Source of the DNA: Labyrinthula sp. Ha | Lineage: Eukaryota > Sar > Bigyra > Labyrinthulida > Labyrinthulaceae | Length of the DNA stretch: 59,115 nucleotides | Direction of reading: 5' to 3' | Assembly (NCBI GenBank): GCA_015227615.1 | Contig: JAALGZ010000093.1 | Span: forward strand, 1-59,115 | Shown here: positions 21,195-33,670 of the stretch, one piece after another | How positions within the stretch are numbered: position 1 is the first letter of the stretch | Layout of the letters: each line of letters begins with the position of its first letter | The notes under the pieces: model-generated | What the model saw: the letters and a program-made list of their open reading frames with translations, nothing else | Told to the model about the DNA's origin: nothing | The model's database searches: none | Made by a program: the position numbers and the translations under genes

Positions 21195-24100
21195 TGTAGT
21201 TAGATATATGTTTTATATAGGGACCGTCTTAGAAGTTTCATAAGATTTACTTAGTAGCGGTATATATATTAGTAGTACAAGTCTTAGAGTCAGCTTGGTA
21301 ATATTGTCTCTACAAAGGAGGCAAAACCACCTACTTTTCTCTAAAAACAGGTTAAGAGCCTAAAAGCATCTATGACCAGTGACAAAAATTATCAAATACC
21401 GCGCCATGAGCTCCACGGTGACTTTCACCTATGGGAGTGGCGTCTTCGTTCGAATTTTGCAAAATTAGTGGTATGGAACTGGGTCTCCGAAGGCACAGCA
21501 CTGGAAGCTAAGTGCTTAACCACACTTACAAATTCTTTAGACAATAATCTTGCAGTTCACCTGGTCCATCTAAATAATGCTCATCAGATACATAAGAAAT
21601 TAAAACTCCTGTTCCTCAAGAACAAAACTACGGAATCTTTCAAAATGAATAAGTAACTTTCCGAATTAAAGTTCGAACCAAATTACTATTGGCTTCTGAA
21701 TACTTTTATTCAGCTCACGTCAATGCTTGAAAATCTCGGTAACACTCTAAATTATAGAAATCTTCTGTTGATATTATTCGATACGTTCCCACAAGGGATG
21801 TTCGACTTTTTTTACAATCATAAATTAGTAATTGAAAATTCTGTGGTTGATCGTTTGATGTTTGATCAAAGAATAGACGCAGTAATGCGCTATTTAGTGG
21901 AACGTGGGGTATATAGACCCACTGAAAAAAGCACCATTTTTTGTTCCGTGGCACAAAGGAAAAGATTTCCAAAGTGCAGCCTTACGCACAGAAACTCCAA
22001 GTGTACAAAGTGTTATTAGTGTGGGAAAACTGGTCATTTACGTCGGTAGTGTCCAGATAGGAGGCGTAATGTTGGTCAGAACTCCAACAACTCCATGAAC
22101 AGCGGAACCAACCCCGGAAACCTGGAAACAAACAACAAATCCAAAGTAAGCTTCAATGCTTTTTCAACGGAAGAAGAAAATTAATCATTCTCAGGTGGCT
22201 TCATCATGGATTCAGGAGCATCATACCATTTTTCAGGTGACAAAAACTTATTCCAATTTTTAAAAGAATGTAAACCTGAGCGAGTAGCAACATTCAATGG
22301 AAATATTTCCTGCATCCTCAAAGAAACCATCAACTTCATATTCGAAGATGGTCAAGAAGTTGACTAAAAGAGGTTTCTTACAATGAAGGTATGCCAAATA
22401 GAATTTCGGTTTCTAAATTAACCCCAATGGCTTCACTGTTCTTTTTGAAAACAAATACTGCTTCGTAGAAAGTAACACTTCAAGTTTTTCTATGCAAATC
22501 CCGATCAAACATGGAGTCGCAGTATTGCGTTCTAGATCAAATTTTGCATTTGCAGCAACTAATGAGATATGACATAATAGATTGAACCATATTGCGGAGA
22601 ACAGTAACAATAAACTACAGGATAAAGTCGACGGACCGGAGTTAGGAGAAAATAAGAATCTTTGTGAGGACTGCGTAAAAGGTAAATTCAACAGAGAGAA
22701 AAAAAAACATAATTATTCAAATTCAATTAGAAAACCTCTGGAACTAATAGTAGCCGACTCAATAGGTTCTTCTCCACAAAGTATAGAAGGTTTTGTAGGA
22801 GTGTTAGTTTTGACTTGCGCTCAATCAATCTTCTCGTAGACGTTCAGCTTTAGAAACAGATCTGAAATACCACAGATAATTATCAAGCATATTACAAGAA
22901 CAGAAAGAAACTTTCCCGGAAAAATACTATGTTTTCAGAGCTACGACGCTTTGGAGCTCAAACGGAATAATCTTATTTCTTTTTCGACAAAGTTGGGATT
23001 GAAAGGACATACTCAATCCCATATTTTCATGAACAAAATGGGAGAGCTGAAGGTAAAAATAACCTGCCAGTAAAGGCAATGGGAACTTTACTCAAACAAG
23101 AAAACCTTTCTGTTCTTTTTTTGTCGTTAGCTTTGCGCTCTTCTAACTTTCTGCAAAACCGTATTTTTGGTGTCCAAACTGAACATACACCTTATCAAAA
23201 GCTCATAGGTCACTCTCCTGATATTTCAAACGTCAGAGTCTTCGACAGTGTTGACTACACTCAAGTAAACAAATAAGCACGGTCAAAAATGCAAGATACA
23301 GGCGTAAAAGTCAGGTTTGTGGGATATCCTTAGCACCATCCAGGTTGGATGATGATGGACCTCACAACCAGAAGAATATTTCCAACAGTTTCATTAATGA
23401 TAAATGAAACCAAATTTTATGATGTAGACGACCCTCAAGAATTCACAGAGGTGATAAAGACAAATACGACTGAACAAGTAAGAGAAAGAAACACCTTGCT
23501 TGAGAATAATCTGCCTTTTCCCGAAGAAACTGAGCAAGTACAAATTGAAAACATCCAAGAAAATATTGAAGAACCTCAATAAAATATTAAACAACTAGAA
23601 AAAGAAACTCCTGATGCACCTTACCTGAATAGAAACTTCAATATCTCTCCTGAAAACATCATAGAAAACAGTCCAAGAAGAACTCAACAAGGAAATGCAG
23701 CAGTTGGCTCTGGAACTAAGAAACTGAAGGAACTATATGCTTCTGAAGACGAGGATAAATAGGTTACTGCCTACGAAAAAGAATTGGAAGTTTTAGAGAA
23801 CGTAGGCAAGCTAAATGGCGTTGAGAGGCCTCAAGGAGTTCAGGTTATCCCTTTTCATGAAGTGTTCGAGTTAAAAAACGGGCCAGATGGCCCTCTTACT
23901 AGACCCAAGGTGTGTTTAACAACCCGCAGAGATCTAGTAAACGACATAAAACGATATTTCTCCCCGGTAGTTGCAACAGAGTTTATAAAAATGTTCCTGG
24001 TTATTAGCTGGAGCAGAAATTGGAATATCAGACAAGCTGATGTTACAAGTGCGTATCTCTAAGGTCGGTTAGATAACCCCGTATTTTTGCAGCTTCCTCA

Positions 24101-25440
24101 AGGTCACAAAATGAGAACCCGGGACAACTCAAAGGTATATAAATGTGGAGCCAGTATTTACGGCCCCAAACAAAGTGGTAAAGTTTGGTTCAGAACTATC
24201 CACACTTTTCTAAAAGAGCTGGGATTTCAGGCATCAGTTCATTGAGGAGTTTACCATCTAGAAAAGTCAGTGAACACAATTTTTTTGATAGTTTATGTAG
24301 ACGACATTGTGTATTCTAGTAATACGGAGAAGCTAACTACGTGGTTTGAAAAAGAATTATCAGCAAAGTTCTAGATAAATTGTACTGAACTTAGCAAGAA
24401 GTTTATTGGTTTGGAAGTGAGACAAGAAAAGGATATATTATGGATGCACCAAGGGGAAAAGATACTAGTAATGGCCAAAGAATATAATTTGCATCAGGAT
24501 GAAGCGACAAACGTGGTTGCTCCTATTTTAGTAAACCCAGTAATTCCAGCTGGTCACAAAATAGAAATACACAAACTTTAGAAAATTGAAGGAGAATTGT
24601 CATATGTCGCGAACTGTTTATGTCCAGATCTCTCTTTTGTAGCTAACTTTATTGCCAGAATTCTACAGACTGAGAAGTTGGGACTCTTACCTATGTCGAG
24701 CAGGATTTTGCGATATTTGATTAATATGAGGAATCTTGCAATCAAGGTAAAACATGAAGAAAAGTTCAACATTAAAGCTATGAGTGATGCATCGTTTGCT
24801 GATGGCATGGAAGACAAATATAAATCCACTGGAGGATTTATCATCTATATGGAAGATCTGCCGATATCTTGGAAGTGCAAGAAGATGAAATAGATCTTGA
24901 CCTAATGGAGTGTCTTAGTACCTTGTATTGCACATGTTGGTCAAAGAAGTGATTCATTTATCATACATTTTGATGGAAGTGTTCAAGATTATTATTGAAT
25001 GTCCAGAAGTTTATATTGATTAAAGAGCAGCACGAGACATTTCAAGGGCTGAAGCTCCTGCAAATGCTACAAAATATTCTGGAAAAAAATATTTTATGTT
25101 CCAGAAAGCGACTGAAGAGAAGTTAATTAATGTAAAAGAAGTTGGCACAGAAAATAACACTGTGGACTTGTTCACGAAAAGTTTAGATAAGATCAAGTTT
25201 GAAAGATTTAAAAATAATATTCTCTATAGTTCTATCTAACTACGGAGGAGTAATTCATATTCATTGACAATAGTTAGATATGGGAAACGTCTTAGAGGTT
25301 TTCTTCGCTTTCCTCTAAGTTATGTTATATAAATAGAAGTCACATAGTCAATATATATTGTATTGTTTACCCCAGGGAGGAAAAACCACCTAAAGTTTAA
25401 AACAACATAAAAACACATACTTTTCTTCCAAAACACTTTC
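21195..25440 (+). mobile_element. Ty1/copia retrotransposon fossil
   Basis: Short, diverged LTR-like ends flank the element (about 21195-21349 and about 25263-25440). They share GTTAGATAT, CGTCTTAGA and GGAGGMAAAACCACCTA. The sequence GGTTAAGAGCC just inside the left end resembles a copia primer site. Parts on the plus strand are gag (about 21370-22140), protease (about 22200-22290, MDSGASYHF), integrase (about 22560-23280), reverse transcriptase (about 23900-24560, RQADVTSAYL and YVDDIVYSS), and RNase H (about 24600-25220, SDASFADG...STGG, VDLFTKSLD). The element is broken, with more than ten breaks, and its LTRs differ far more than those of the gypsy element, so it is older. It lies about 220 nt downstream of Roco B. 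Confidence 0.85.
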
Positions 25441-26143
25441 CTTTCAAGTCATTCTAAATATATTCTTATATCTATTTGTCACCAAGTCGGTAACAAACTC
25501 TGTGCAACTAAACCTACTTATTTTCAAAACTTTCTTTCAAATTTGTATTCTTTCTCAGGTTCTTAAGTGCAGGTTAACTGAAAAGTAAACAATCAATTCA
25601 ATAAAATTCTGCTTCTACTTGTACATTTATATTGCTATGAAAGTTTCTTTTTGAAATTAATATCAACCTGTTTCTATTGTTTATGCATTTAGTACTAAAT
25701 TATTTTTAATGGATCAGGCACTTTAATGGGCTAAGAGGTATATAACTTGTAACCAAACGTATTTGTTTTCTTTTTTTGTTGCAACTGTACGATGTTTTCT
25801 TGAGATCTAGCTCATATTTCTGATCGACAAAGTATTCAAATTTTCATCATCTATTACTTAATTCTTCGAAAGATATGTAAAAAGATACTTCTTTTAGATC
25901 TAGTAGTAGTAGTTTTACTGTTCATTTACATCCCCTAACTAATTAGTATTAATATATACAAGTATTTAATTTGCATTCATATTATTACTAACATGTACAG
26001 AACTATTATCAAACAAAGAATACTTATATCTTGGAGAAACTTTCCATACATAAAAAAAGAAAAAATTATTGCCTAACAATAAAGAAAAACTTTAACCTTT
26101 TAATAGAATGCAAAACTATAGAAATTTTACACTACTAAACATA
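25441..26143. other. Intergenic, no gene seen
   Basis: AT-rich sequence between the copia fossil and the 3' end of the PH-Costars gene. No recognisable frame, RNA or repeat. Confidence 0.5.
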
Positions 26144-29100
26144 TCAAGCTTCTTCTTTCATAACTGTGACACATACATCATCATGAATACCAACAAAAAG
26201 TGTATCTCCTTTATATTTCAAGTGTCCACTTCTTTTTCCTCTTATTAATAAAGCCCTTAATAATTCTGGACGATCTTTAAAGTGTTCACTTAACTTTCCA
26301 AATGAAGTTGTTTTTAAACCACCTTCAATAGGATCATGTTCTCCCATAGACAAAATAGCTTCAATAACTTGTTCTTGAGTTAGTTTCTTTTTCTTTCCTT
26401 TTTTCTTTTTTCTTCTCGATGGTCTTCTTGAAGCTTTATTCATTGCTTCTGGTTTAACTTCCCCTTCAAGTTCACTTTCATATTCTTCTTTTACTTGTGC
26501 AGTTGCATATTCTAAATTTATTCCATGTGAACCTCGTGCTTTTACTTTACCTAAATCAAGATTTACTTTATTCAATAAATCATTTGCATCACTATTTAAT
26601 AACTTCTTTCCTTTCATAGTTGTATATTGACTTCCTCTTGCTCTTCTTGTTCTCTTTTCAGTTATTTTAATATCCAAAGAATCAATATCGCTTAATACAG
26701 AATTTGATGATATTAAACTCTTATTTTTTGAACGCCTTGATTTCTTCTTCTTTTTCTTTTTTTGTACAACTTTTGGTTTAAGTTTATTTTCATTTAAACC
26801 TTGTGGTTCAACAGTTGTTTCAGTTTGACTTTTTTTCAAAGCAGCTTCTTTCATTTCTTGAAATGGTGTTGTTACTTTACTAATACCAGGTTGACTTAAT
26901 TTAGAGGCATTTGAAATACTTCTTGGTTTTGGATCCCTATCAAACACATTATTTGCTTCTTTTTTTACAGGTTGGCTTGGTGCTGCTTTCGCATCTTGTT
27001 CTTCTTTCATTAATACTAAATCTACCCAAAGTGCAGGATTTTTTCCATCTTTTTGCATCCTATTCATAATAGCACCCTCTGGTAAACCACTTGCTTGCAT
27101 TTTAAAATACACAGCATATTGAGCATCATTTGGATCAAGTTTCTTTTCTTTTTCAGGTATCTTGATTTGTGGTTTTGGTGCAGGTGAACTTCCTTTTGCT
27201 TTTGCTTCTTTTAGTTTTTGCCATAAAGAAGCATCTAATCCATCTTCTCTCATTTTGGCTTCAATAGCTCCATCTGGAAGGTGCATTTTATGCATTGTAA
27301 AATATTTTTTATATTTTGGATCAGCTGGATCTAAACCACCAGAAGATTTACTTTTACCACCAGCAGCTGCACCAGGTTTTTTCTTTTTAGGAGGTCCACT
27401 TTTTGGTCCTTCTAGTTGAGAACCCAAAATAGCAGCTAATCCAGCAATCTTAGCATTCTTTGGTTTTCTTTTTCGAGCTGCACCTCCAGCTGGTCTTGGT
27501 TTAGGTTTCTTTTTCATTCTATTTCCATAATCCCCATTTTCTTTTTCATCAGCAGTTAAAGTACCTTTTGCTTCTTTATCTGTTAACTGTTTTAACCTAT
27601 CTCTTATTGTATCTCTATATTTCTTTTTTGTACCTTTTGCATCATTTAAAAACTCATCTGGCATACAAGCATAAACCGCTCTCATTTCTCTTATATCTAA
27701 ACCTTGACAAGCATATTTATTTAATAAATCTGCTTCATGTACTCTTGCAATTTTATCTTTGTCCATATAAAAAAACTTAAATATTTGGTTCTTTTTAAAG
27801 CGTGAAGCAACTTTTGGTTTAACGCCTGTTTGTTCAATAATATCTTTTTCATTTTTATATGTTGGCGGAACCATTTGTCTCATAGCTTCAAGTGCAGCTA
27901 AATTAGGTTCTTTATTTCCTTCTTCCCAACTTCTCCATTTTTCTTCTTCTCTTTTATGAAAATCTGCGTGGTTTCGAATAATATTATCCCATTGATCAAA
28001 CTCTGTTTGTGCTTCTTGCATCTCTTTTTCTGTACCATTCATCATTTTAGGTATTAAAGCTCTCATTTTTTCTTCTGCATCTTCAAGTGTTCCATCCCAA
28101 TCTAAATTACCAATATCCATATTCAAAGCACTTTCTAAAGCTTTTAACTTTGTTTTTAAAGCTTCAATCTCTCTTTCAAAATCTCTATCTTCATCATCTC
28201 TTGCACCTGGTCTTACACTCATTCTTCTTAACTTCTTTATTTTATTCTCTACATCTTTTTTCTCTCCTTCTTTTTCTAAATTTCTCTTTCTTGCTTCTTC
28301 TAACATTTTCTTAAACTTATCTTCTTGATCTTCTAATTGTTGTTTAAGTTGTTCATTTTCATTCTCTTTATCTTTTAACTTCTCTTGTGCATTTTGTAAT
28401 TGTGCTCTTAATTTTTCTTGTTCCATAGCTTGTTTTTTCTGTTCAATTTTCCAATTCAAATTAACACTTTGAATAACAAACCTTTCTGCTTTATGATCAT
28501 ATTTTTTTCCTTCAATACCACTTGAATTTTCTGGTCTTGCTCTATTTGTTTCATATTTTTGCATAGCTTCATTTCTAAAGTTAAACATTTGTTCAACATT
28601 TCCACCCATATTATTTGAATTACTAGTTGGATCTGTTGCTGCTCTTATATCAGAAAGTGTTGCAACTAACATACTAACCCAATATTCTTTTTTTACTTCA
28701 TCTTCCGCACTTAAATATATTCTTGTTTCACCAAAATCCAATAAAAATACATGTTGTCTACCTTCATGTTCACCAGCTATATGTGAACTTCCAATACTTG
28801 ATATAGACATATTATCCCCATCTATTCCTTCTATGTCACCATCTAAACCATCTTCACTTCGAAGTGCACCTCCTTGCGGTTCACTTACAACTGTATTTGG
28901 ATCTAATGGATAACTAAATTTTGGTCTTGAATTTGGTTTACTTTTATCTGATTTCTTTTCATAAAAAGCTATTGCAGTTGAATATAATTCAACATATAAT
29001 CTTTTCCACTTTTTCTTTCCAAATCTTGTCACACCCAAACGTAATAAATAATCTGCTACTAAAATCTTTCCTCCACGAACTTCTCTTGAATTTTTCATAT

Positions 29101-29416
29101 TTCTAGAAGAAACATGCGAAGTAAAAGAAGCAAAAGAAGACATTCCGCTTGTTCCCCTTGATCGAGACTCCCCCATTCTTGTTGGTATTCTACTTAAAAC
29201 TTTCTTAGGTCGAAAAGAACGGATTGTTGATTTTGGTGTTTTTGTTGTTTGCTGTCTATTATTTACAGGTGGTGAAGACTTATTTTGTAACTTTGCAAGT
29301 CTTTCACTTTGTTGTTTAACAAGTTCGTTATAAACCTTCTCTGGGACTCTTCCTTGGTGCATTAGTTCTTCAAGTTCTTGCAGTTTTTTATATGTCTGCT
29401 TAATTTCAGGATCCAT
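26144..29416 (-). CDS. PH / coiled-coil / CCDC53-like / Costars domain protein (likely actin regulator)
   Basis: A single open frame of 1090 residues, no introns seen. Domains in order: a short N-terminal helix (residues 5-45), a serine/arginine-rich linker, a PH domain (about 115-258, with an acidic insert between KFSYPLDPN and HVFLLDFGETRIYLSAEDE), a coiled coil (about 315-400), and an unassigned charged region with tryptophans (EEEKWRSWEEG). Two motifs at about 695-795 resemble the CCDC53/WASH-subunit repeat (DPKYKKYFTMHKMHLPDGAI; DAQYAVYFKMQASGLPEGAI). Very basic linkers follow, and then a Costars domain at about 1005-1086 (LTQEQVIEAIL, FGKLSEHF, LFVGIHDDV). Costars modules, as in ABRA, act on actin; PH domains bind phosphoinositides or proteins. 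A cortical actin or membrane-cytoskeleton role is an inference. The start ATG is the first in frame and follows a non-coding AT-rich stretch. Confidence 0.8.
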   Translation of the reverse strand: MDPEIKQTYKKLQELEELMHQGRVPEKVYNELVKQQSERLAKLQNKSSPPVNNRQQTTKTPKSTIRSFRPKKVLSRIPTRMGESRSRGTSGMSSFASFTSHVSSRNMKNSREVRGGKILVADYLLRLGVTRFGKKKWKRLYVELYSTAIAFYEKKSDKSKPNSRPKFSYPLDPNTVVSEPQGGALRSEDGLDGDIEGIDGDNMSISSIGSSHIAGEHEGRQHVFLLDFGETRIYLSAEDEVKKEYWVSMLVATLSDIRAATDPTSNSNNMGGNVEQMFNFRNEAMQKYETNRARPENSSGIEGKKYDHKAERFVIQSVNLNWKIEQKKQAMEQEKLRAQLQNAQEKLKDKENENEQLKQQLEDQEDKFKKMLEEARKRNLEKEGEKKDVENKIKKLRRMSVRPGARDDEDRDFEREIEALKTKLKALESALNMDIGNLDWDGTLEDAEEKMRALIPKMMNGTEKEMQEAQTEFDQWDNIIRNHADFHKREEEKWRSWEEGNKEPNLAALEAMRQMVPPTYKNEKDIIEQTGVKPKVASRFKKNQIFKFFYMDKDKIARVHEADLLNKYACQGLDIREMRAVYACMPDEFLNDAKGTKKKYRDTIRDRLKQLTDKEAKGTLTADEKENGDYGNRMKKKPKPRPAGGAARKRKPKNAKIAGLAAILGSQLEGPKSGPPKKKKPGAAAGGKSKSSGGLDPADPKYKKYFTMHKMHLPDGAIEAKMREDGLDASLWQKLKEAKAKGSSPAPKPQIKIPEKEKKLDPNDAQYAVYFKMQASGLPEGAIMNRMQKDGKNPALWVDLVLMKEEQDAKAAPSQPVKKEANNVFDRDPKPRSISNASKLSQPGISKVTTPFQEMKEAALKKSQTETTVEPQGLNENKLKPKVVQKKKKKKKSRRSKNKSLISSNSVLSDIDSLDIKITEKRTRRARGSQYTTMKGKKLLNSDANDLLNKVNLDLGKVKARGSHGINLEYATAQVKEEYESELEGEVKPEAMNKASRRPSRRKKKKGKKKKLTQEQVIEAILSMGEHDPIEGGLKTTSFGKLSEHFKDRPELLRALLIRGKRSGHLKYKGDTLFVGIHDDVCVTVMKEEA

Positions 29417-29831
29417 TTGAAGTAATGCTTGCTAAGATTAATATAATTTATAAATTTACCAAATCCCCCATCTTTTATAAGTTGTTTAAAGTCCAAGGAA
29501 GTTTTTGCTGTGTTTTTTTCTTTTTCGATGCTTTCTTCTTTATGGATTCAGTAGAGATTTAACTGAAACAACATTGAATATTATATGTGTATATTAATAA
29601 ATAATATTATATATTATATAATAATTAATTAATTAACACTTATCTCGGAAGAACATATTATTCCAACAGACAGTTTGGCTGATTTATATTATATTTATAG
29701 AGTTAATATAAATATATTAATAAATATGAAAAGTATAAAAGTATTATCAAGTTAAAAAAAAAATTATAGTTAACTTCTATATAATAAAAAAAACAATAAC
29801 TTTATGAGACAATATTTCTCAATTTATTTAT

Positions 29832-29833
<2 letters not shown>

Positions 29834-29865
<32 letters not shown>
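29834..29865. repeat. (AT)n microsatellite
   Basis: About sixteen AT dinucleotides upstream of the PH-Costars gene. Confidence 0.9.
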
Positions 29866-29867
<2 letters not shown>

Positions 29868-32800
29868 GAGACTATATGGGATGTTTTTTTTTTATATTTG
29901 TCCTGAAATATGTTGTTAAATCATGAAAGAACAACTGAAATATTGTAACATAAGTAGATTAGATAATGATACAGATCTCTTGTTTGATTTATATTAAAAA
30001 TTTTAATTGGGGGGGGGAATTTGTTTAAGGAGATCTTATCTTTGAAGACATGGTTTCAAGTTGTGCAAATATATGTTTTCCTTGAACTGTGGTCGGTGAC
30101 ACAGTAAAGATGATTTCACTGTAATTTTGTGAAAATACAACTTTAAAACTTGATGGCAGCATCTGTAGCTTTTTGTAGAAATATTTTCCATGATTACCCA
30201 GGTTTTATCTTTCCATAACTGGGATCAAACAATAGGAGCTAACTCGGACGCTAGGTTACTGAGATAATGGAATCATAATAACTTAAAAGGTTGTCACTGG
30301 TATCATTAAACTACAGAATTTTTGATTAATAATAGTATTAAGGGGCAATAATCCTCACTGCCAAAGCATTACAAAGGAGCCAAGTCTGGGGAAAAGCGAT
30401 CAAAACTCGGATACGAGATAGGAAAAAATGCGAACTATGAGCAAATGAGAAGTAGGAATCTTAACGAGACCGAGATGAAATAAATACGAGTCTATCTTAT
30501 CGAGAGAAAATATACATACATGAATGTCTCGACACTTATAGAAACTCTGGTCGAAATAAAAGTGTGCAGAGTTAACTTTGTTGTTCTCGATAGAATAGAT
30601 GGGAAATTATGGTAAGTTTAGAAGCATAATAAAAGACGTATACAAAAGATCACTAATTTTGACATATCAACTCTACTGGTCAGAACTAGGTATTGTTTAA
30701 CCTTTCCACCTGAAAAAAAAACAATTTCCTTAACCAAGAGCCCAATCTTTGTTAAGCAGCAATTGTGTTTGTAATAAGCAGATTTATCAACTAGGTAAAA
30801 ATAAAAGTTAAATTGAGTTTCCCAAGGTGCTGATTCTTTGCTGACAGGGGAAAGCTGTTTAAAATGTATTCTTTCAACTGCAGCGGGTCTATTAGGTGTA
30901 CTTCCAAACTGAGCTCACACTTTATCTCTCCAGGGAAATGCAAAGAAACATACAGAACCACTTATACCAAAATTCAGGAAATATATTTTATCCTCAGTTT
31001 AAAGTATTCTTTGAAAATGACGCCATTAAAATGTTCATTGATAACTGTTCTTCTATTTTCTTCCGGATAATCTTGGGATCACCTTGGAAAAAGGTCCAAT
31101 CATCTAAGAAATACCTAATTGACTTTCCTGAAGAGGGCGTCTTACAAAAGTCATCTTCCGAAAATTACTGTAAAAACTCACGAAGCATCAGCAGAAGCTA
31201 TTAATAAAGCTTTGTGTAACAACAAGTATTATCAGACACGTTTCCCTCTTTAGAACTTAATATTTTTTCTTTGTAGCCTTTGCTAGGCAATGACGATAAC
31301 AGATCACTTTTTGATCTAGATGCTACAAAGCTAATAAACCTCATGATTCAGAAACAAGACTTGCTTGGACTACTTTGACGCTTAATTTTACGGAGTTTTA
31401 CATGCGCAATAAGTGCGTAATCCTTCCTCGTGACATTACCTTTCCTACCTTCCCTTAGCATGTATGTAAGATGAAACCTTCCAGAAAAAAGGACTTTTAA
31501 GGTATACGGGAGCAAGCTCGTAATGCTCTACGTCTTTAAGTTAAATGAAAACTTTATTCATCATTGGCTCTGAAGTATCCGCTGGCATTAATAACCTTCC
31601 TACTGAAAGCCTTTTCAAGAAAGTGGCAAATAATGAGTCTGTGTCTACTTCTGTTCTATTTACTAGTTTTCTGTTATAACCTTTAAATCTGTAAGAAAAA
31701 AGGGGAAATAAAAACTCCTTTATCCTTAAGTGTTCTCCCTGATTCTAGCTTCAGCTTTGCAATTTGCGAAGCCAGAATTATTAATAAGCCGAGGTAAAGA
31801 GTACCTACCTGCCCATCAAGAAATTAAGTATTCAACAAGTCACAGCATTATTGTAGGGTTAAGAGGTGTGCCTTAGAAACGCAATGTATTTCTGTTGCTT
31901 TGCAGCTGTACTGTCTATTGTTGAAATCTACTTCAGTAAATCGGTAACTTCGAGAGGCTAACGAACTGATAATATGCTTAGAGGTGTTGGTGTTAATAAT
32001 AAAACGCTGCATGTGGCTTATCTTGGGGTTGTTGAAAAGGCAAAGAAAAAGTAATATATTTAACATGAATTCACATTCATGAATTGCACGGCTCTACTGC
32101 TAGTTACTATATAAGTGCTTGGTTGCTATTAGTTTTCTGATTTTCTTGGGATATTTCATGGCATCATTATTGTGTATTGAAGGTGCTGTTTTTGCTTTTG
32201 CTCAGGTTTTAGGTTAGTACAAAATTAATTTTGGAACTCTATAAACTAGGGAAGGGGAGTGGCGGTGGATCATAAGTGTCCTGACATGAAGCTAGGACCG
32301 AGAACAAAAAATGCACGTAGTTCGTCGAAAAGTGGTGAAGATAAGGAGCCCTTCAAATTCACTTCAGTAGATACTCTTAAGATTAAAGTCCCACACTATG
32401 TCCAGGTATAGTCGTAGAGCGGTATTGGCGTCATTTTAAAGCGTTGCTATAATGACATTTATCTCCTTACTGCAACAAGCCTCTTAGTCAGTCGAGGCGA
32501 ACCTAACTTGCAGCGTATATCTCCAGAACATCTGAGTACTCTTTAGAAATTATGATGTATAACGCATGCCACTTTATTCAACATGAAGTTTACCCTTTCA
32601 AAGTGTTCGAGAAAGTGTCTGTAGATCAAAATTATTGCCTAAGCTCTGCCCTTTTCTTCAAAACAAGGCAGGATTCGTAGCAACCTAACCCTTGGTTTGT
32701 GGTGATTAGGGAACGCATATGATTCATTGGTAATTTGTCAATAAGAATTTTAACTATATTTTTCTTATTGATAGTTTCTGATAATTCACCAACCATTTTG

Positions 32801-33425
32801 GCTGGCTATTGAAAATTAATTGATTATGGATAATGAATTGGGCCATATGCCCTTGGGCCAAGCGACGAAGAAAATTATACTTAATTTCTCCGCCGTATGA
32901 TACTCTTGAAAACACGGGGCATATAGCCTTACTATATCTTATTACCGGAATACTCCCTTGTCATGTAGCCTTTAACATGGATTTTAAAAATGAGCAAAAA
33001 TACAATATTAGTTCTTGGACCTCTAGGCCCAGGGTGGAATGGGGCAATTTATTATTGATAATCAAAGTTAAATCAGAATCAATAAATAAAAATCAAAATC
33101 TCAATTCTATTGTTGATAATCAGAATAAAAATAATTATCAAATAATTATTGATAACTCTTATCAAATCCGATGCCTATTGCTAATACAAGAAAAGAATGG
33201 TTTGTTTCGGGGCTTGTGAAACGGGCTCCTTTCGGCATTCGCTAAGAGGAAGCTGCAGGACACGTCCAACGGTAGTTCGAGAGGTCATTTCTAGTTTGCG
33301 GAACCCGTAGACGGGAAAAATTTTCGGTCCAATTTTTTATCAGCCTCAACATGCAAAGAGCAACCCTCGTGTGGCAAAACTCTTTTCTGGTTGAGGTGGA
33401 TCCTTTCTATAAAAACTGTTCCTGA

Positions 33426-33670
33426 ATCAGATTACTATGTTTGGGTTCCGTTAATGCATGCAAAGATAGGGATATACTGACAGAGATGAGAAAAAACTAA
33501 AATGCAGCCTAGGAAAAAAGCTTCTATCTGCCTCGACGGCTGGCAACAACTTCATCCCCTCATGAATGAGGTTGCCTCGGCCTCTCCTCCTACAAACATA
33601 TTCTCACCCTTCGCTGGAAAACTGTATTTTGTAGCCGCCTCAGCGACAAATTAATTTTCCCATAAGAAGC
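33426..33670. repeat. SINE-like dispersed repeat R2, copy 2
   Basis: Matches 17311-17545 at both ends (GTTAATGCAT at 33450-33459 and the exact 18-mer GCCGCCTCAGCGACAAAT at 33634-33651). The middle has diverged. Orientation is the same as in copy 1. Confidence 0.45.

Noticed and set aside
30864-31204. Two overlapping small frames of 68 and 102 residues
   Set aside because: No recognisable domain, and the composition does not resemble the host genes; likely chance or old element sequence.
32270-32400. A retroelement gag-like scrap
   Set aside because: A short stretch with a CPD...-like word and charged residues, but no full zinc knuckle and no neighbouring element parts.
32833-33219. A 128-residue plus-strand open frame
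   Set aside because: No motif; the second half is low-complexity N/I/K from the ATTATCAA-rich patch; no paralogue in the window.
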